A stretch of 64,000 bases of DNA from an uncultured Agromyces sp. (GTDB lineage Bacteria > Actinomycetota > Actinomycetes > Actinomycetales > Microbacteriaceae). The DNA lies in contig CAJXGN010000002.1 in assembly GCA_913053875.1 (NCBI GenBank), positions 1 through 64,000 on the forward strand, written 5' to 3'. The position numbers were made by a program, and so were the translations under genes. Shown here piece by piece: positions 23,794-31,912 of this stretch; position 1 is the first letter of the stretch, and each line of letters opens with the position of its first letter. Below the pieces are notes generated by a model. That model was not told the DNA's origin and made no database searches. It worked only from the letters and a program-made list of their open reading frames with translations.

Positions 23794-25338
23794 CTACGCC
23801 TCGGCGGGCACCACCAGCACGCCGTCGATACGACGCGGAATACCCGCGTACTCCTCGCGCAGTTCCTCGGGCAGCGCCGAGGCCGGGGCGCCCTGGTATG
23901 CGATCGGCCGGAGGAACCGGCGGATGGCGCTCACGCCCACCGAGGTGTGCTGCGAGTTGGTCGAGGGCCAGGTCCCGCCGTGGTGCTGCCCCCACGAGAC
24001 GCGCACGCCGGTCGGGTACCCGTTGAACACGATGCGGCCGGCGCGCGGAGCGAGGTCGGCGAGGAGCTCATCGACCACGGCGCCGTCGGCGTCCTCGTGG
24101 TGGATGGTCGCGGTGAGCGAGTCGGGCACGGCGTCGAGGGCGGCGCCGATCTCGGCCGGGTCGTCGTAACGGGCGACCACGATGAGCGGGCCGAACGCCT
24201 CCTCGGCGTGCTCGGCGGTGAGGTCGGAGGCGTCGACCTGGAGCACGACCGGGGTGGCGGCGAACCCGTCGCCCGAGGCATCCGCTCCTTCGGCCACCGT
24301 GGTGGCCCCGGCGGCGAGGATGCGGTCGCGGATCTCGCCGAACGAGCCCGAGATGCGGACGTTCAGGAGGGTCTGGGCGGATGCCCCGCCGGCGCGCTCG
24401 GCGAGCCCTGCGACGAGCGCGTCGCCGTCGTCGCCGCGGGGCACGAAGGCGATGCCGGGCTTGGTGCAGAACTGGCCCGCGCCGAGCGTGAAGGAGCCGA
24501 AGAGACCCTCGGCGATCGCATCGGCACGCGCCGCTGCGGCCGCGGGCGTGATGACGAGCGGGTTGAGGCTCGACAGCTCGCCGTAGAACGGGATCGGCTC
24601 GGGGCGGGCGTTGATGATGTCGAGCAGTGCCTTGCCGCCCGACAGCGACCCGGTGAAGCCGACGGCGCGGATGCGCGCGTCGGCGACGAGCGTGCGGCCC
24701 GCCTCGGTGCCGTAGACGATGCCGACCGTGCCCTCGGGGGCGCCGTAGGCGGCGACGGCGCGGGCGATCGCGGCGTGCGAGCGCTTCGCGGTCTCGAGGT
24801 GCGACGAGTGCGCCTTCACGACGACCGGGTTGCCGCCGGCGAGCGCCGAGGCGGTGTCGCCGCCCGCGACCGAGAACGCGAACGGGAAGTTGCTCGAGCC
24901 GAACACCCCGACCGGGCCGATCGGCACGAGCATGCGGCGGATCTCGGGCTGCGGGCCGAGCGGGGTGTCGCCCGCGTGGTCGATGGTCGCCTCGAGGTAC
25001 GAGCCCTCGCGGAGCGCCTCGGCGAACAGGCGGAACTGGAAGGCGGCGCGGCCGACCTCGCCGGGCAGGCGCGGGCTGCCGAGACCGGTCTCGCGGTCGG
25101 CGGCCTCGACGAGCGTCTCGCGGTCGGCCTCGAGGGCGTCGGCGATGGCGTCGAGGAGGCCCGCGCGCCACTCGCGGCTCGAACGGCCGAGCACTGCGAA
25201 GGCGACGGCGGCACGGCCGATGACCGCGGCGGTCTCGTCGGCGGTGCAGGGGGCGATGCCCGTGTCGGTCGCCTCACCGGTGCGGGGGTTCGTCGAGAAG
25301 AGGGTGCGGGTCGCGGGTGCGATCTGGGTGCTGGTCAT
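23794..25338 (-). CDS. Aldehyde dehydrogenase, probable 2-oxoglutarate semialdehyde dehydrogenase
   Basis: 514 residues. The ALDH fold has its catalytic set in place: Asn150 (FGSSNFPFAF), Glu254 (PFYGELSSLNP) and Cys291 (LGAGQFCTKPG). The sequence around these motifs matches the NADP-type alpha-ketoglutaric semialdehyde (2,5-dioxovalerate) dehydrogenase branch, the last step of oxidative pentose and aldarate pathways. It is the last gene of an eight-gene operon and directly follows an FAH-type gene that can make its substrate, 22 bases upstream. This supports a Weimberg-like route from 2-keto-3-deoxypentonate to 2-oxoglutarate. Confidence 0.87.
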   Translation of the reverse strand: MTSTQIAPATRTLFSTNPRTGEATDTGIAPCTADETAAVIGRAAVAFAVLGRSSREWRAGLLDAIADALEADRETLVEAADRETGLGSPRLPGEVGRAAFQFRLFAEALREGSYLEATIDHAGDTPLGPQPEIRRMLVPIGPVGVFGSSNFPFAFSVAGGDTASALAGGNPVVVKAHSSHLETAKRSHAAIARAVAAYGAPEGTVGIVYGTEAGRTLVADARIRAVGFTGSLSGGKALLDIINARPEPIPFYGELSSLNPLVITPAAAAARADAIAEGLFGSFTLGAGQFCTKPGIAFVPRGDDGDALVAGLAERAGGASAQTLLNVRISGSFGEIRDRILAAGATTVAEGADASGDGFAATPVVLQVDASDLTAEHAEEAFGPLIVVARYDDPAEIGAALDAVPDSLTATIHHEDADGAVVDELLADLAPRAGRIVFNGYPTGVRVSWGQHHGGTWPSTNSQHTSVGVSAIRRFLRPIAYQGAPASALPEELREEYAGIPRRIDGVLVVPAEA

Positions 25339-25360
25339 CGGTGCTCCTCGAGGGTCGTGT

Positions 25361-26572
25361 TCAGGTCAGCAGCCCGCGGCGGGCGAGGCCGCGGTAGAGG
25401 TCGTCGATGCCGAACGTCCACGGCTCCGCGGCATCCGTCGGTCGCACCCGGTTCACGAGCCCGCCGAGGTGCGGCTCGGCGATGCGCACGATGTCACCGT
25501 CGCGGTGGGTGAACCCGCGGCCGGGCTCGTCGCGGTCGTCGACCGGCGCGAACATCGTGCCGAGGAACAGCACGAACCCGTCGGGGTAGCGGTGGTGCGC
25601 GCCGATCGTCTGCGCGACCAGGTCGGCCGGGTCGCGGCTGATCTGCGCGAGCGGGCTCGTGCCGTCGAGGCGGTAGCCCTCCTCGCCGTCGATGCCGAGC
25701 GACACCACGGAAGCGCGCAGGTCGTCGAGCCCGTAGCCGGCGTCGAAGAAGCGGATGAACGGGCCGACCGACGCCGACGCGTTGTTGTCCTTCGCCTTGC
25801 CGAGCAGCAGCGCGCTGCGGCCCTCGATGTCGCGCAGGTTCACGTCGTTGCCGAGGCTGGCGCCCACGATGCGGCCGTCGGATGCCACGACGAGCACGAC
25901 CTCCGGCTCGGGGTTGTTCCACTGCGAGGCCGGGTGCACCCCGACGTCGACCGCGGGGCCGACCGTCGCGAGCACGGGCGCCTTGGTGAACACCTCGGCG
26001 TCGGGGCCGATGCCGACCTCGAGGTACTGGCTCCACCAGCCGCGCTCGAGCAGCAGGGCCTTGAGCGCGGCGGCCTCGTCGGAGCCGGGCTTCAGCTCGT
26101 CGAGCGAGCCGCCGATCGTGCCGAGGATCTCGGCGCGGATCGTCGCGGCGGCGTCCTGGTCGCCGCGCGCCCGCTCCTCGATCACGCGCTCGAGCATCGA
26201 CACCGGGAAGGTCACGCCCGCGGCCTTCACGACCTGCAGGTCGATCGGCGAGAGCAGCCACGGCCGCTCGGGGTCGCGGGCCTCGGGCGGCGTGTTGGCG
26301 ACCAGCTCGTCGAGCGTGCCGAGCAGGGGGCCCGATGCGGCGGCGAGCGCCGCGGCCGGGTCGGGCGTCTCGCACAGCGCGCGCATGGTCGGGAACGCGG
26401 CGCTCACGTCGACGACGCCCTCGGCGCGGATCGCGACGACGCTCGGGCCCCCGGCGGCCGGGTCCCACACGCGCGCGGCGAGCGTGCCGGCGGTGCCGTC
26501 GTCGGGCAGCAGGTCGGTCGCGGCGGGCGGCCAGGCGGCGGTGGACGCTGCCGGGCTGGTCGTGGTGCTCAT
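25361..26572 (-). CDS. FAH-superfamily protein, probable 2-keto-3-deoxypentonate dehydratase
   Basis: 403 residues, longer than ordinary FAH hydrolases (~280) and in the size range of the KdaD/AraD1-type branch. The C-terminal FAH fold contains WNNPEPEVVLVVASDGRIVG (E-x-E metal ligands), GASLGNDVNLRDIEGR and KAKDNNASASVGPFIRF. The N-terminal ~140 residues are extra. Family members dehydrate 2-keto-3-deoxy-arabinonate or -xylonate to 2-oxoglutarate semialdehyde. The next gene, an ALDH of the matching type, supports this reading. No experimental substrate can be claimed. Confidence 0.8.
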   Translation of the reverse strand: MSTTTSPAASTAAWPPAATDLLPDDGTAGTLAARVWDPAAGGPSVVAIRAEGVVDVSAAFPTMRALCETPDPAAALAAASGPLLGTLDELVANTPPEARDPERPWLLSPIDLQVVKAAGVTFPVSMLERVIEERARGDQDAAATIRAEILGTIGGSLDELKPGSDEAAALKALLLERGWWSQYLEVGIGPDAEVFTKAPVLATVGPAVDVGVHPASQWNNPEPEVVLVVASDGRIVGASLGNDVNLRDIEGRSALLLGKAKDNNASASVGPFIRFFDAGYGLDDLRASVVSLGIDGEEGYRLDGTSPLAQISRDPADLVAQTIGAHHRYPDGFVLFLGTMFAPVDDRDEPGRGFTHRDGDIVRIAEPHLGGLVNRVRPTDAAEPWTFGIDDLYRGLARRGLLT

Positions 26573-26599
26573 GATGCTCCTGGGGTCGTCGGGTCGAAC

Positions 26600-27382
26600 C
26601 TAGCGGCGGTGGAAGACGCCCGCGCGCTTCTCGGCGAACGCGGCACGCCCCTCGTCGGCGTCGGCCGTGGCGAAGGTGATGGTCTGGAGGTCGCGCTCGT
26701 ACCGCAGTGCCTCCTCCTGCGTCATGTTGACCGCGGCGCGCAGGTTCGCCTTCGCGGTCTCCGCCGCGATCGGCGGGCGGCTCGAGATGGTCGCGGCGAG
26801 CTCCTGCGCCCGGGCGACGAGGCCGGTGGGCTCGACGAGCTCGGTGACGAGCCCCCACCGCTCGGCGGTCTCGGCGTCGATGGGGTCGCCGGTCATGAGC
26901 ATGACCGCGGCATTCGACGGGCCGATCGAGGTGGTGAGGTAGGTCGCCATGCCCCCGCCGCCGATCCAGCCGAGCTTGATCTCGGGGGCCGCGAAGCTCG
27001 CGGTCGTCGAGGCGAGGCGGATGTCGCAGGACAGCGCCGTCTCGAGCCCGCCGCCGAACGCGTACCCGTTGACCGCCGCGATCACGGGCTTCCGGGCCGC
27101 TCGGATCGCGTCGCAGTAGTCGGTGCGGTTGCGGAACTCCCACGGCGTGGCGTACTTGTCCAGGGAGCGGATGTCGCTGCCGGCGCAGAACGCGCGCTCC
27201 CCCGCCCCGGTCAGCACGATGGCGCGGATCTCGTCGGCGGCATCCGCCCACTCGACGACCTCGACCAGCGCGTCGGACATCTCCTGCGTGACCGAGTTGA
27301 GCTTCTCGGGACGCGCGAGCGTGATGGTGGCGACGTGGCCGTCGACCTCGAGCAGCACGTGCTCGCTCGTGACCTCGATCAT
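26600..27382 (-). CDS. Enoyl-CoA hydratase/isomerase family protein
   Basis: 260 residues, ATG at 27380-27382 after AGGAGG. The crotonase fold is clear: VATITLARPEKLNSVTQ, the oxyanion-hole segments GERAFCAGSDIRSLD and NGYAFGGGLETALSCD, and APEIKLGWIGGGGMATYL. In the usual position of the first catalytic glutamate the motif reads YAFGGGLETALS; the position of the second reads KLGWIGG. The reaction is therefore uncertain. The start overlaps the stop of the solute-binding-like gene by four bases. With the CaiB-type transferase two genes upstream it forms a CoA-thioester module embedded in a sugar-acid operon. Confidence 0.87.
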   Translation of the reverse strand: MIEVTSEHVLLEVDGHVATITLARPEKLNSVTQEMSDALVEVVEWADAADEIRAIVLTGAGERAFCAGSDIRSLDKYATPWEFRNRTDYCDAIRAARKPVIAAVNGYAFGGGLETALSCDIRLASTTASFAAPEIKLGWIGGGGMATYLTTSIGPSNAAVMLMTGDPIDAETAERWGLVTELVEPTGLVARAQELAATISSRPPIAAETAKANLRAAVNMTQEEALRYERDLQTITFATADADEGRAAFAEKRAGVFHRR

Positions 27383-28518
27383 CGGTGGGTTCCTCCTGAA
27401 AGCGCCGGCGCAGCGGCCAGCGCGTCGAACATGGTGTTGATGCGGGCGACGGATGCGGCGGGGTCGTCCCCGCCCAGCAGTGCCTCGCGCAGCACGGCCG
27501 ACGCCTGCGACTGGAACGGGATGTACCCGGGCACGCGCGGGCGCACCCACGAGTCGTCGATCGTCGCGAGCGTGTTGCGGTAGAAGTCGCCGGATGCCGC
27601 GTTCACGGCGTCGTCGGTCCACGCGGAGCGCAGGCTCGGCTGCCCGTCGTTGGCGGGGATGAACCCGGCCTGCAGGTCGGGGTCGAGGAGCCCGGCGAGG
27701 TGGTCGACGAGCGCCTCGTCGGGGTGGCAGCGCGCGGAGAGGGCGATGCCGGTGCCACCGATGGTCGAGCCGCGACGGCCACCCGGGGTCGCCGCGGGTG
27801 CGTCCTCGAACGCGAGCGCGCCGGGGCCGGTCGCGTTGGTGACGTACCCGTAGACGAGCGGAATGTACGCGATGTCGCGCGCCTGCTGCATGCGGTCGAG
27901 CAGGCCGATCGGGTTCTGGGCATCGGCGCCCGCGGGCTGGTGCGCGGCGAGGCGCGCCAGGATGCCGAACGCCTCCGCGCCGACGGACTCGGAGACGAGA
28001 CCCTCGCCGGGCACCACCCGCGGCTCCTCCCCGAGCGCGACGCACAGCGACGCGAAGCTCAGGAACGCGTGTGGTCCGGCGAGGCTGAGCGCCACCGGCA
28101 CGTCGAGCGCCTCGACCTCGGCCCAGGTCTCGGGCGCAGCCTCGAGCAGCTCGGGCACGCGCACCGCGACCTGCGTCGCCGCGTCGAGCGGCAGCGCCCA
28201 GAGGTGACCGTCGAGCCGGTACGAGGTGAAGCTCGGGCCCACGCAGCCGGCCGCGAGGCGGTCGACGAGCGCGGCACCGAACAGCTCGTCGAGCGGCTGG
28301 AGCGAGCCGTGCGCGAGGGCGTCGCCGAGGTGCGGGTGGTCGAGCACGATCACGTCGTAGCGCTCGGCGAGCTCCTCGATCGGCGTGGACTCGAACCCCT
28401 CCAGCGGGTGCACGTCCCAGGAGATGAGCCGGCAGTCGTCGCCGCCGAACGCGTCCTCGGCGGCTCGCTCGAGCGTGTGCCGGCCGCGCGGGTGGTCCCA
28501 GGTGAGTCCGCGGTACAT
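27379..28518 (-). CDS. Solute-binding-protein-like protein without signal peptide
   Basis: 379 residues from the ATG at 28516-28518, which overlaps the CaiB stop by one base. The sequence begins MYRGLTWDHPRGRHTLERAA and has the layout of a family 1 extracellular solute-binding protein: VIVLDHPHLGDALAHG and LPLDAATQVAVRVPELLEAA near the hinge, and GTGIALSARCHPDEAL in the C-terminal lobe. There is no signal peptide, lipobox or hydrophobic N-terminus, and no better upstream start because the CaiB gene occupies that DNA. It is therefore predicted to be cytoplasmic. No permease genes are in this operon. It may bind a pathway intermediate, act as a chaperone or sensor, or have acquired another role. 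Confidence 0.75.
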   Translation of the reverse strand: MYRGLTWDHPRGRHTLERAAEDAFGGDDCRLISWDVHPLEGFESTPIEELAERYDVIVLDHPHLGDALAHGSLQPLDELFGAALVDRLAAGCVGPSFTSYRLDGHLWALPLDAATQVAVRVPELLEAAPETWAEVEALDVPVALSLAGPHAFLSFASLCVALGEEPRVVPGEGLVSESVGAEAFGILARLAAHQPAGADAQNPIGLLDRMQQARDIAYIPLVYGYVTNATGPGALAFEDAPAATPGGRRGSTIGGTGIALSARCHPDEALVDHLAGLLDPDLQAGFIPANDGQPSLRSAWTDDAVNAASGDFYRNTLATIDDSWVRPRVPGYIPFQSQASAVLREALLGGDDPAASVARINTMFDALAAAPALSGGTHR

Positions 28519-29822
28519 CACGCCTCGACGGGTTCGGGAGCGGAAGCCGGTTCGGGCTCGGCGCGCGGCACGGCGTGCGCGGGGGCCGCCGGGTCGGGAG
28601 CGGAGGCCGAGGCGGGGGCATCCGTCGTCTCCTTCGCTGCGCCCGACGCGAGCAGCGCGTCGATCGCGGCGTCGCCGAACCCGGCCTGCGCGAGCACCTC
28701 GCGGGTGTGCTCGCCGACGCGCGGGGCGCCGCGGACGAGCCTGGGCGGGGTCTTCGAGAACCGGTACGGGAACCCGGGGGTCTTCACGTGGCCCTCGGTC
28801 GGGTGGTCGTACTCGATGAAGGTGCCGTTGTGCACCACCTGCGGGTCGTCGACGAGCTCCTGGTAGCCGTGCACGGGGCCGATCCACATGCCGGCCGCGC
28901 CGAGCGTCTCGATCCAGTAGCTCGAGGGCTTCTCGGCGAGCTTGGCGGCGGTCTTCGCGTGGATCTCGTCGCGGCGGGTCCAGCCCTCGACCTCGGAGTT
29001 CCAGCCCTCGAACGCGGGCTCCTCGATGAGGCGGCCGAGCTCGTGCAGGTCGGCGAACGCGAGCGCGACGAAGCCGTCGCTGGTGGCGAACACGCCGTAC
29101 GGGGCGCGGATGTAGACGTGCGCGTGCGGCTCGGCCGAGCGCTCCTGGGTCTTCTTGCCGACCGTGAACACCGACAGCTCCTGCATCTGCAGGGTGGTGA
29201 GCGCGTCGAGCATGTTGACCGTGACGAGCTGGCCCTCCCCGGTGCGCTCGCGGTGCAGCAGCGCGGCGAGCACGCCCTCGAACGCGGTCGACGCGGTCAC
29301 CGCGTCGGCGAGGTACTGGCCCGCCGGTGTCGGCTCGTCGCCGTGGCGGCCCGCCGAGAGCATGGCGCCCGACATGGCCTGCAGCAGCAGGTCCTGCCCC
29401 GGGCGGTCGCGGTACGGGCCGTCCTCGCCGTAGCCCGAGATCGACACGTAGACGATCGACGGGTTGATCTCGCGGAGCGACTCGTAGTCGACGCCGAGGC
29501 GCGCGGCGACGCCCGGGCGGTAGTTCTGCAGGAACACGTCGGCGTCGGCGACCAGCGCGCGGAGGGCCTGCTTGCCGGCATCCGACTTCAGGTCGAGCGC
29601 GACCGAGCGCTTGTTGCGGTTGAGGGAGAGGAACGAGACGTTGATCTCGTTGCCCTGCGCGCCGCCCGCGGCCGCGTGGCGCTGCCACTCGCCGGTGGTC
29701 GGCTCGACCTTCACGACGTCGGCGCCCAGGTCGCCAAGGCGCTGGGCTGCGAACGGCCCGGCCATGGCGATGGAGCAGTCGAGCACGCGGTAGCCCGCGA
29801 GCACTCCGGTGGACTCGGTCAT
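28518..29822 (-). CDS. CaiB/BaiF family CoA-transferase
   Basis: 434 residues, ATG at 29820-29822 with GAAGGGAA upstream, overlapping the oxidoreductase stop by four bases. The class III CoA-transferase fold is evident: LAGYRVLDCSIAMAGPFAAQ, LGDLGADVVKVE, RNKRSVALDLKSDAG, ADVFLQNYRPG, and the aspartate motif GQDLLLQAMSGAM. The last ~45 residues are Ala/Pro/Glu-rich and look disordered. Family members move CoA between carboxylic acids. The acid accepted here is unknown; a sugar-derived acid or a short-chain acid from the same operon is inferred. Confidence 0.88.
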   Translation of the reverse strand: MTESTGVLAGYRVLDCSIAMAGPFAAQRLGDLGADVVKVEPTTGEWQRHAAAGGAQGNEINVSFLSLNRNKRSVALDLKSDAGKQALRALVADADVFLQNYRPGVAARLGVDYESLREINPSIVYVSISGYGEDGPYRDRPGQDLLLQAMSGAMLSAGRHGDEPTPAGQYLADAVTASTAFEGVLAALLHRERTGEGQLVTVNMLDALTTLQMQELSVFTVGKKTQERSAEPHAHVYIRAPYGVFATSDGFVALAFADLHELGRLIEEPAFEGWNSEVEGWTRRDEIHAKTAAKLAEKPSSYWIETLGAAGMWIGPVHGYQELVDDPQVVHNGTFIEYDHPTEGHVKTPGFPYRFSKTPPRLVRGAPRVGEHTREVLAQAGFGDAAIDALLASGAAKETTDAPASASAPDPAAPAHAVPRAEPEPASAPEPVEA

Positions 29823-30910
29823 CGTGTTCCCTTCGCGGCATGCGCCGTCTCGTTCTCGTGCACGCGCACCTCGGCGCCGCCGGCCGCGGACGACCGGAGC
29901 ATGGCGTCGATCAGTTCGATGGAGCGCGCCGCAACCGTGGCATCCGAGTTGTTCTCGGTGCTCGCTCCCGTGATGAGGTCGATGAACCGGTTCGGCGGCA
30001 CGATGCACTCGTACGCGCCAGAGCCCGGCTCGATGTCGAGGTCCCACTTCCGCCCGTCGTGGCGGTGGAGGCTCACCCGCTCGCGCTCGGTGTCGACGAG
30101 CAGCATGCCCTCGGTGCCGAAGATGCGCAGGTCCACCTGGTACGGGTCACCGTCGGGCACCGTGGCCGCGCCCGAGAGCGAGCCGAGCGCGTGGTTGTCG
30201 AACGTGATGACGGCCGCGTCGTACAGGTCGACGGCGGCGCCGGCGGTCGACACCTTCGCCATCACGGATGCCGCGCGCAGCTCGGTCAGCCAGAACAGCA
30301 GCGCGCTCGAGTGGGTGACCTGGCCGTGCGCGTACCCGCCGCCGCGGGCGGGCGACTGCCAGGTCGACGGGTCGGGGCCGCTGGTCTGCGAGTCCCAGAG
30401 CGCGCGGATGTGGTTGGTGTCACCGGCGAACAGGCCCGTGGTCGGCGAGGCCATGTTGCAGACCACGTGCTGGATCTCCCCCAGGTGGCCCGCCTCGACG
30501 AGATTCCGGGCCTCCACGGTGAACGGCTTGTAGTTCCATCCGTAGGGAGCGAGGAAGTGCACGCCCGCCTCCTCGACGCGGCGCGCGAGTTCCCAGCCCT
30601 CCTCGGCGTGCAGCGTCACGGGCTTCTCGACGAGCACGTGCAGGCCGCGGTCGACCGCCTGCACCGCCTGCGCGAAGTGCAGGTCGTGCGGGGTGGTCAC
30701 GACCACCGCGTCGAGCCCCTGGTCGAGCAGCTCGTCGTAGTCGCGCGTGGCCATGCCGAAGCCGAACTGGTCGCGCACGGCCTCGAGCTCGGGGCCGATG
30801 CCGCAGACGCCGACGAGCTCCACGTCGTCGCGCCCGGCGAAGATCGGGAAGTGGTTGCTGGTCGCCCACCAGCCGGCGCCGACCGCGCCGAGGCGCACCT
30901 TGCGGGTCAC
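29819..30910 (-). CDS. Gfo/Idh/MocA family oxidoreductase
   Basis: 363 residues from a GTG at 30908-30910 that overlaps the stop of the metallo-hydrolase gene (GTGA). The N-terminal Rossmann fold reads VRLGAVGAGWWATSNHFP; the nucleotide-side signature HVLVEKPVTL holds the catalytic EKP lysine. The C-terminal alpha/beta domain carries TGLFAGDTNHIRALWDSQTS and HGQVTHSSALLFWL. By family it is an NAD(P)-dependent dehydrogenase of a sugar or sugar derivative. In this operon it could oxidise an aldopentose to its lactone, the first step of a Weimberg-like route. That is an inference from context. Confidence 0.88.
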   Translation of the reverse strand: MTRKVRLGAVGAGWWATSNHFPIFAGRDDVELVGVCGIGPELEAVRDQFGFGMATRDYDELLDQGLDAVVVTTPHDLHFAQAVQAVDRGLHVLVEKPVTLHAEEGWELARRVEEAGVHFLAPYGWNYKPFTVEARNLVEAGHLGEIQHVVCNMASPTTGLFAGDTNHIRALWDSQTSGPDPSTWQSPARGGGYAHGQVTHSSALLFWLTELRAASVMAKVSTAGAAVDLYDAAVITFDNHALGSLSGAATVPDGDPYQVDLRIFGTEGMLLVDTERERVSLHRHDGRKWDLDIEPGSGAYECIVPPNRFIDLITGASTENNSDATVAARSIELIDAMLRSSAAGGAEVRVHENETAHAAKGTR

Positions 30911-31878
30911 GCCGCGTCCCCCGTCCAGCTCCAGCGTCGTCGTCCGTCGGCGGCGGTGGCGGATGCCGCGAGGCCGCGCGCCTGCATGCGCTCGAGGTTC
31001 CCGGTGACCGGGAAGATCGAGTAGTCGAGGGCCTCGGGCGGCCACGGGCCGAGCTCGGCGCCGGCGGCGCGGATGAGCTCGAGCGCCGTGCTCGGGGCAT
31101 CCTGTGCCCTGAGGTGGCGGGCGAGGATCTCGTCGACCCGCTCGGTGTATGTCTCGCTCTCGTCGAGGAAGGCGGCGACGCCCGCGCCCTCGTAGACCGG
31201 GTAGTGCGCCGTGAGCAGCAGGTCGGCGTCGAGGTCGCGGAAGGTCGCGATGCTCGCAACGTAGTCGGCGGTGTCGCGGTAGGTCGGCGGGAAGGCGGGG
31301 CTGCCGTCGGCGAACGGGACCGTGGCGCCCAGCGTGGCGTCGCCGATCATCAGCGCGCGGTTCGCCGGGTCGTGCACGGCGACGTGGCCCGGGCTGTGGC
31401 CCGGCACGTGCAGCACCGTGACGCTGCGGCCGCCGAGGTCGAACTCCTCGCCGCCGGCGAGCGCGCGGTCGACCGGCACGAGCTGCGCCCAGTCGCGGAT
31501 CGACGCGGTGAGCTCGGGCGGGTCGACGAAGCCGTCGGTGCGGGTGAACTCGCCGTAGCGGCCGGCGATCAGCGCCTCGACGTCCTCGACGAACGGCACG
31601 TCGTCGGCACCGGCCATGAGCTGCACGTGCGGCAGGGCCTCCTTCAGGGCGCGGTTGCCGCCCGTGTGGTCCCAGTCGCAGTGGGTGTTCACGGCCCACT
31701 TCAGGTGCTCTCGCGGGATGCCCGCCTCGTCGAGGTACGGCAGCAGCGTCTCGGTGATCGACGCCGGCACTCCCGTGTCGACGAGCAGCGCGGCATCCGT
31801 GCCGACCAGCAGGTAGAGGGCGACGAATCGCTCCTCGAGGGGCGCCTGCACGCGGTGCAGGCCGGGGCGGATCTCCAT
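30907..31878 (-). CDS. MBL-fold metallo-hydrolase, possible lactonase
   Basis: 323 residues. The metallo-beta-lactamase fold shows LLVDTGVPASITETLLPYL, the metal motif THCDWDHTGGN, LHVPGHSPGHVAVHD, LMIGDATLG and LLLTAHYPVYEG. In the HxHxDH motif the second His is an Asp (HCDWDH), a variant seen in some glyoxalase-II-like subfamilies. Placed between an enolase-superfamily dehydratase and a dehydrogenase, hydrolysis of a sugar lactone is a reasonable guess, but thioesters or other esters are possible. It is second in the eight-gene operon, 34 bases after the dehydratase gene. Confidence 0.82.
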   Translation of the reverse strand: MEIRPGLHRVQAPLEERFVALYLLVGTDAALLVDTGVPASITETLLPYLDEAGIPREHLKWAVNTHCDWDHTGGNRALKEALPHVQLMAGADDVPFVEDVEALIAGRYGEFTRTDGFVDPPELTASIRDWAQLVPVDRALAGGEEFDLGGRSVTVLHVPGHSPGHVAVHDPANRALMIGDATLGATVPFADGSPAFPPTYRDTADYVASIATFRDLDADLLLTAHYPVYEGAGVAAFLDESETYTERVDEILARHLRAQDAPSTALELIRAAGAELGPWPPEALDYSIFPVTGNLERMQARGLAASATAADGRRRWSWTGDAA

Positions 31879-31912
31879 CGGTCCTGGTCTCTCTCGTCTC
31901 GGTGCGGGTTCG

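Noticed and set aside
26600..27382. Pseudogene status for the crotonase-family gene because the catalytic Glu pattern is unclear
   Set aside because: Length, oxyanion-hole motifs and translational coupling are intact. Many crotonase subfamilies lack the classical Glu pair.
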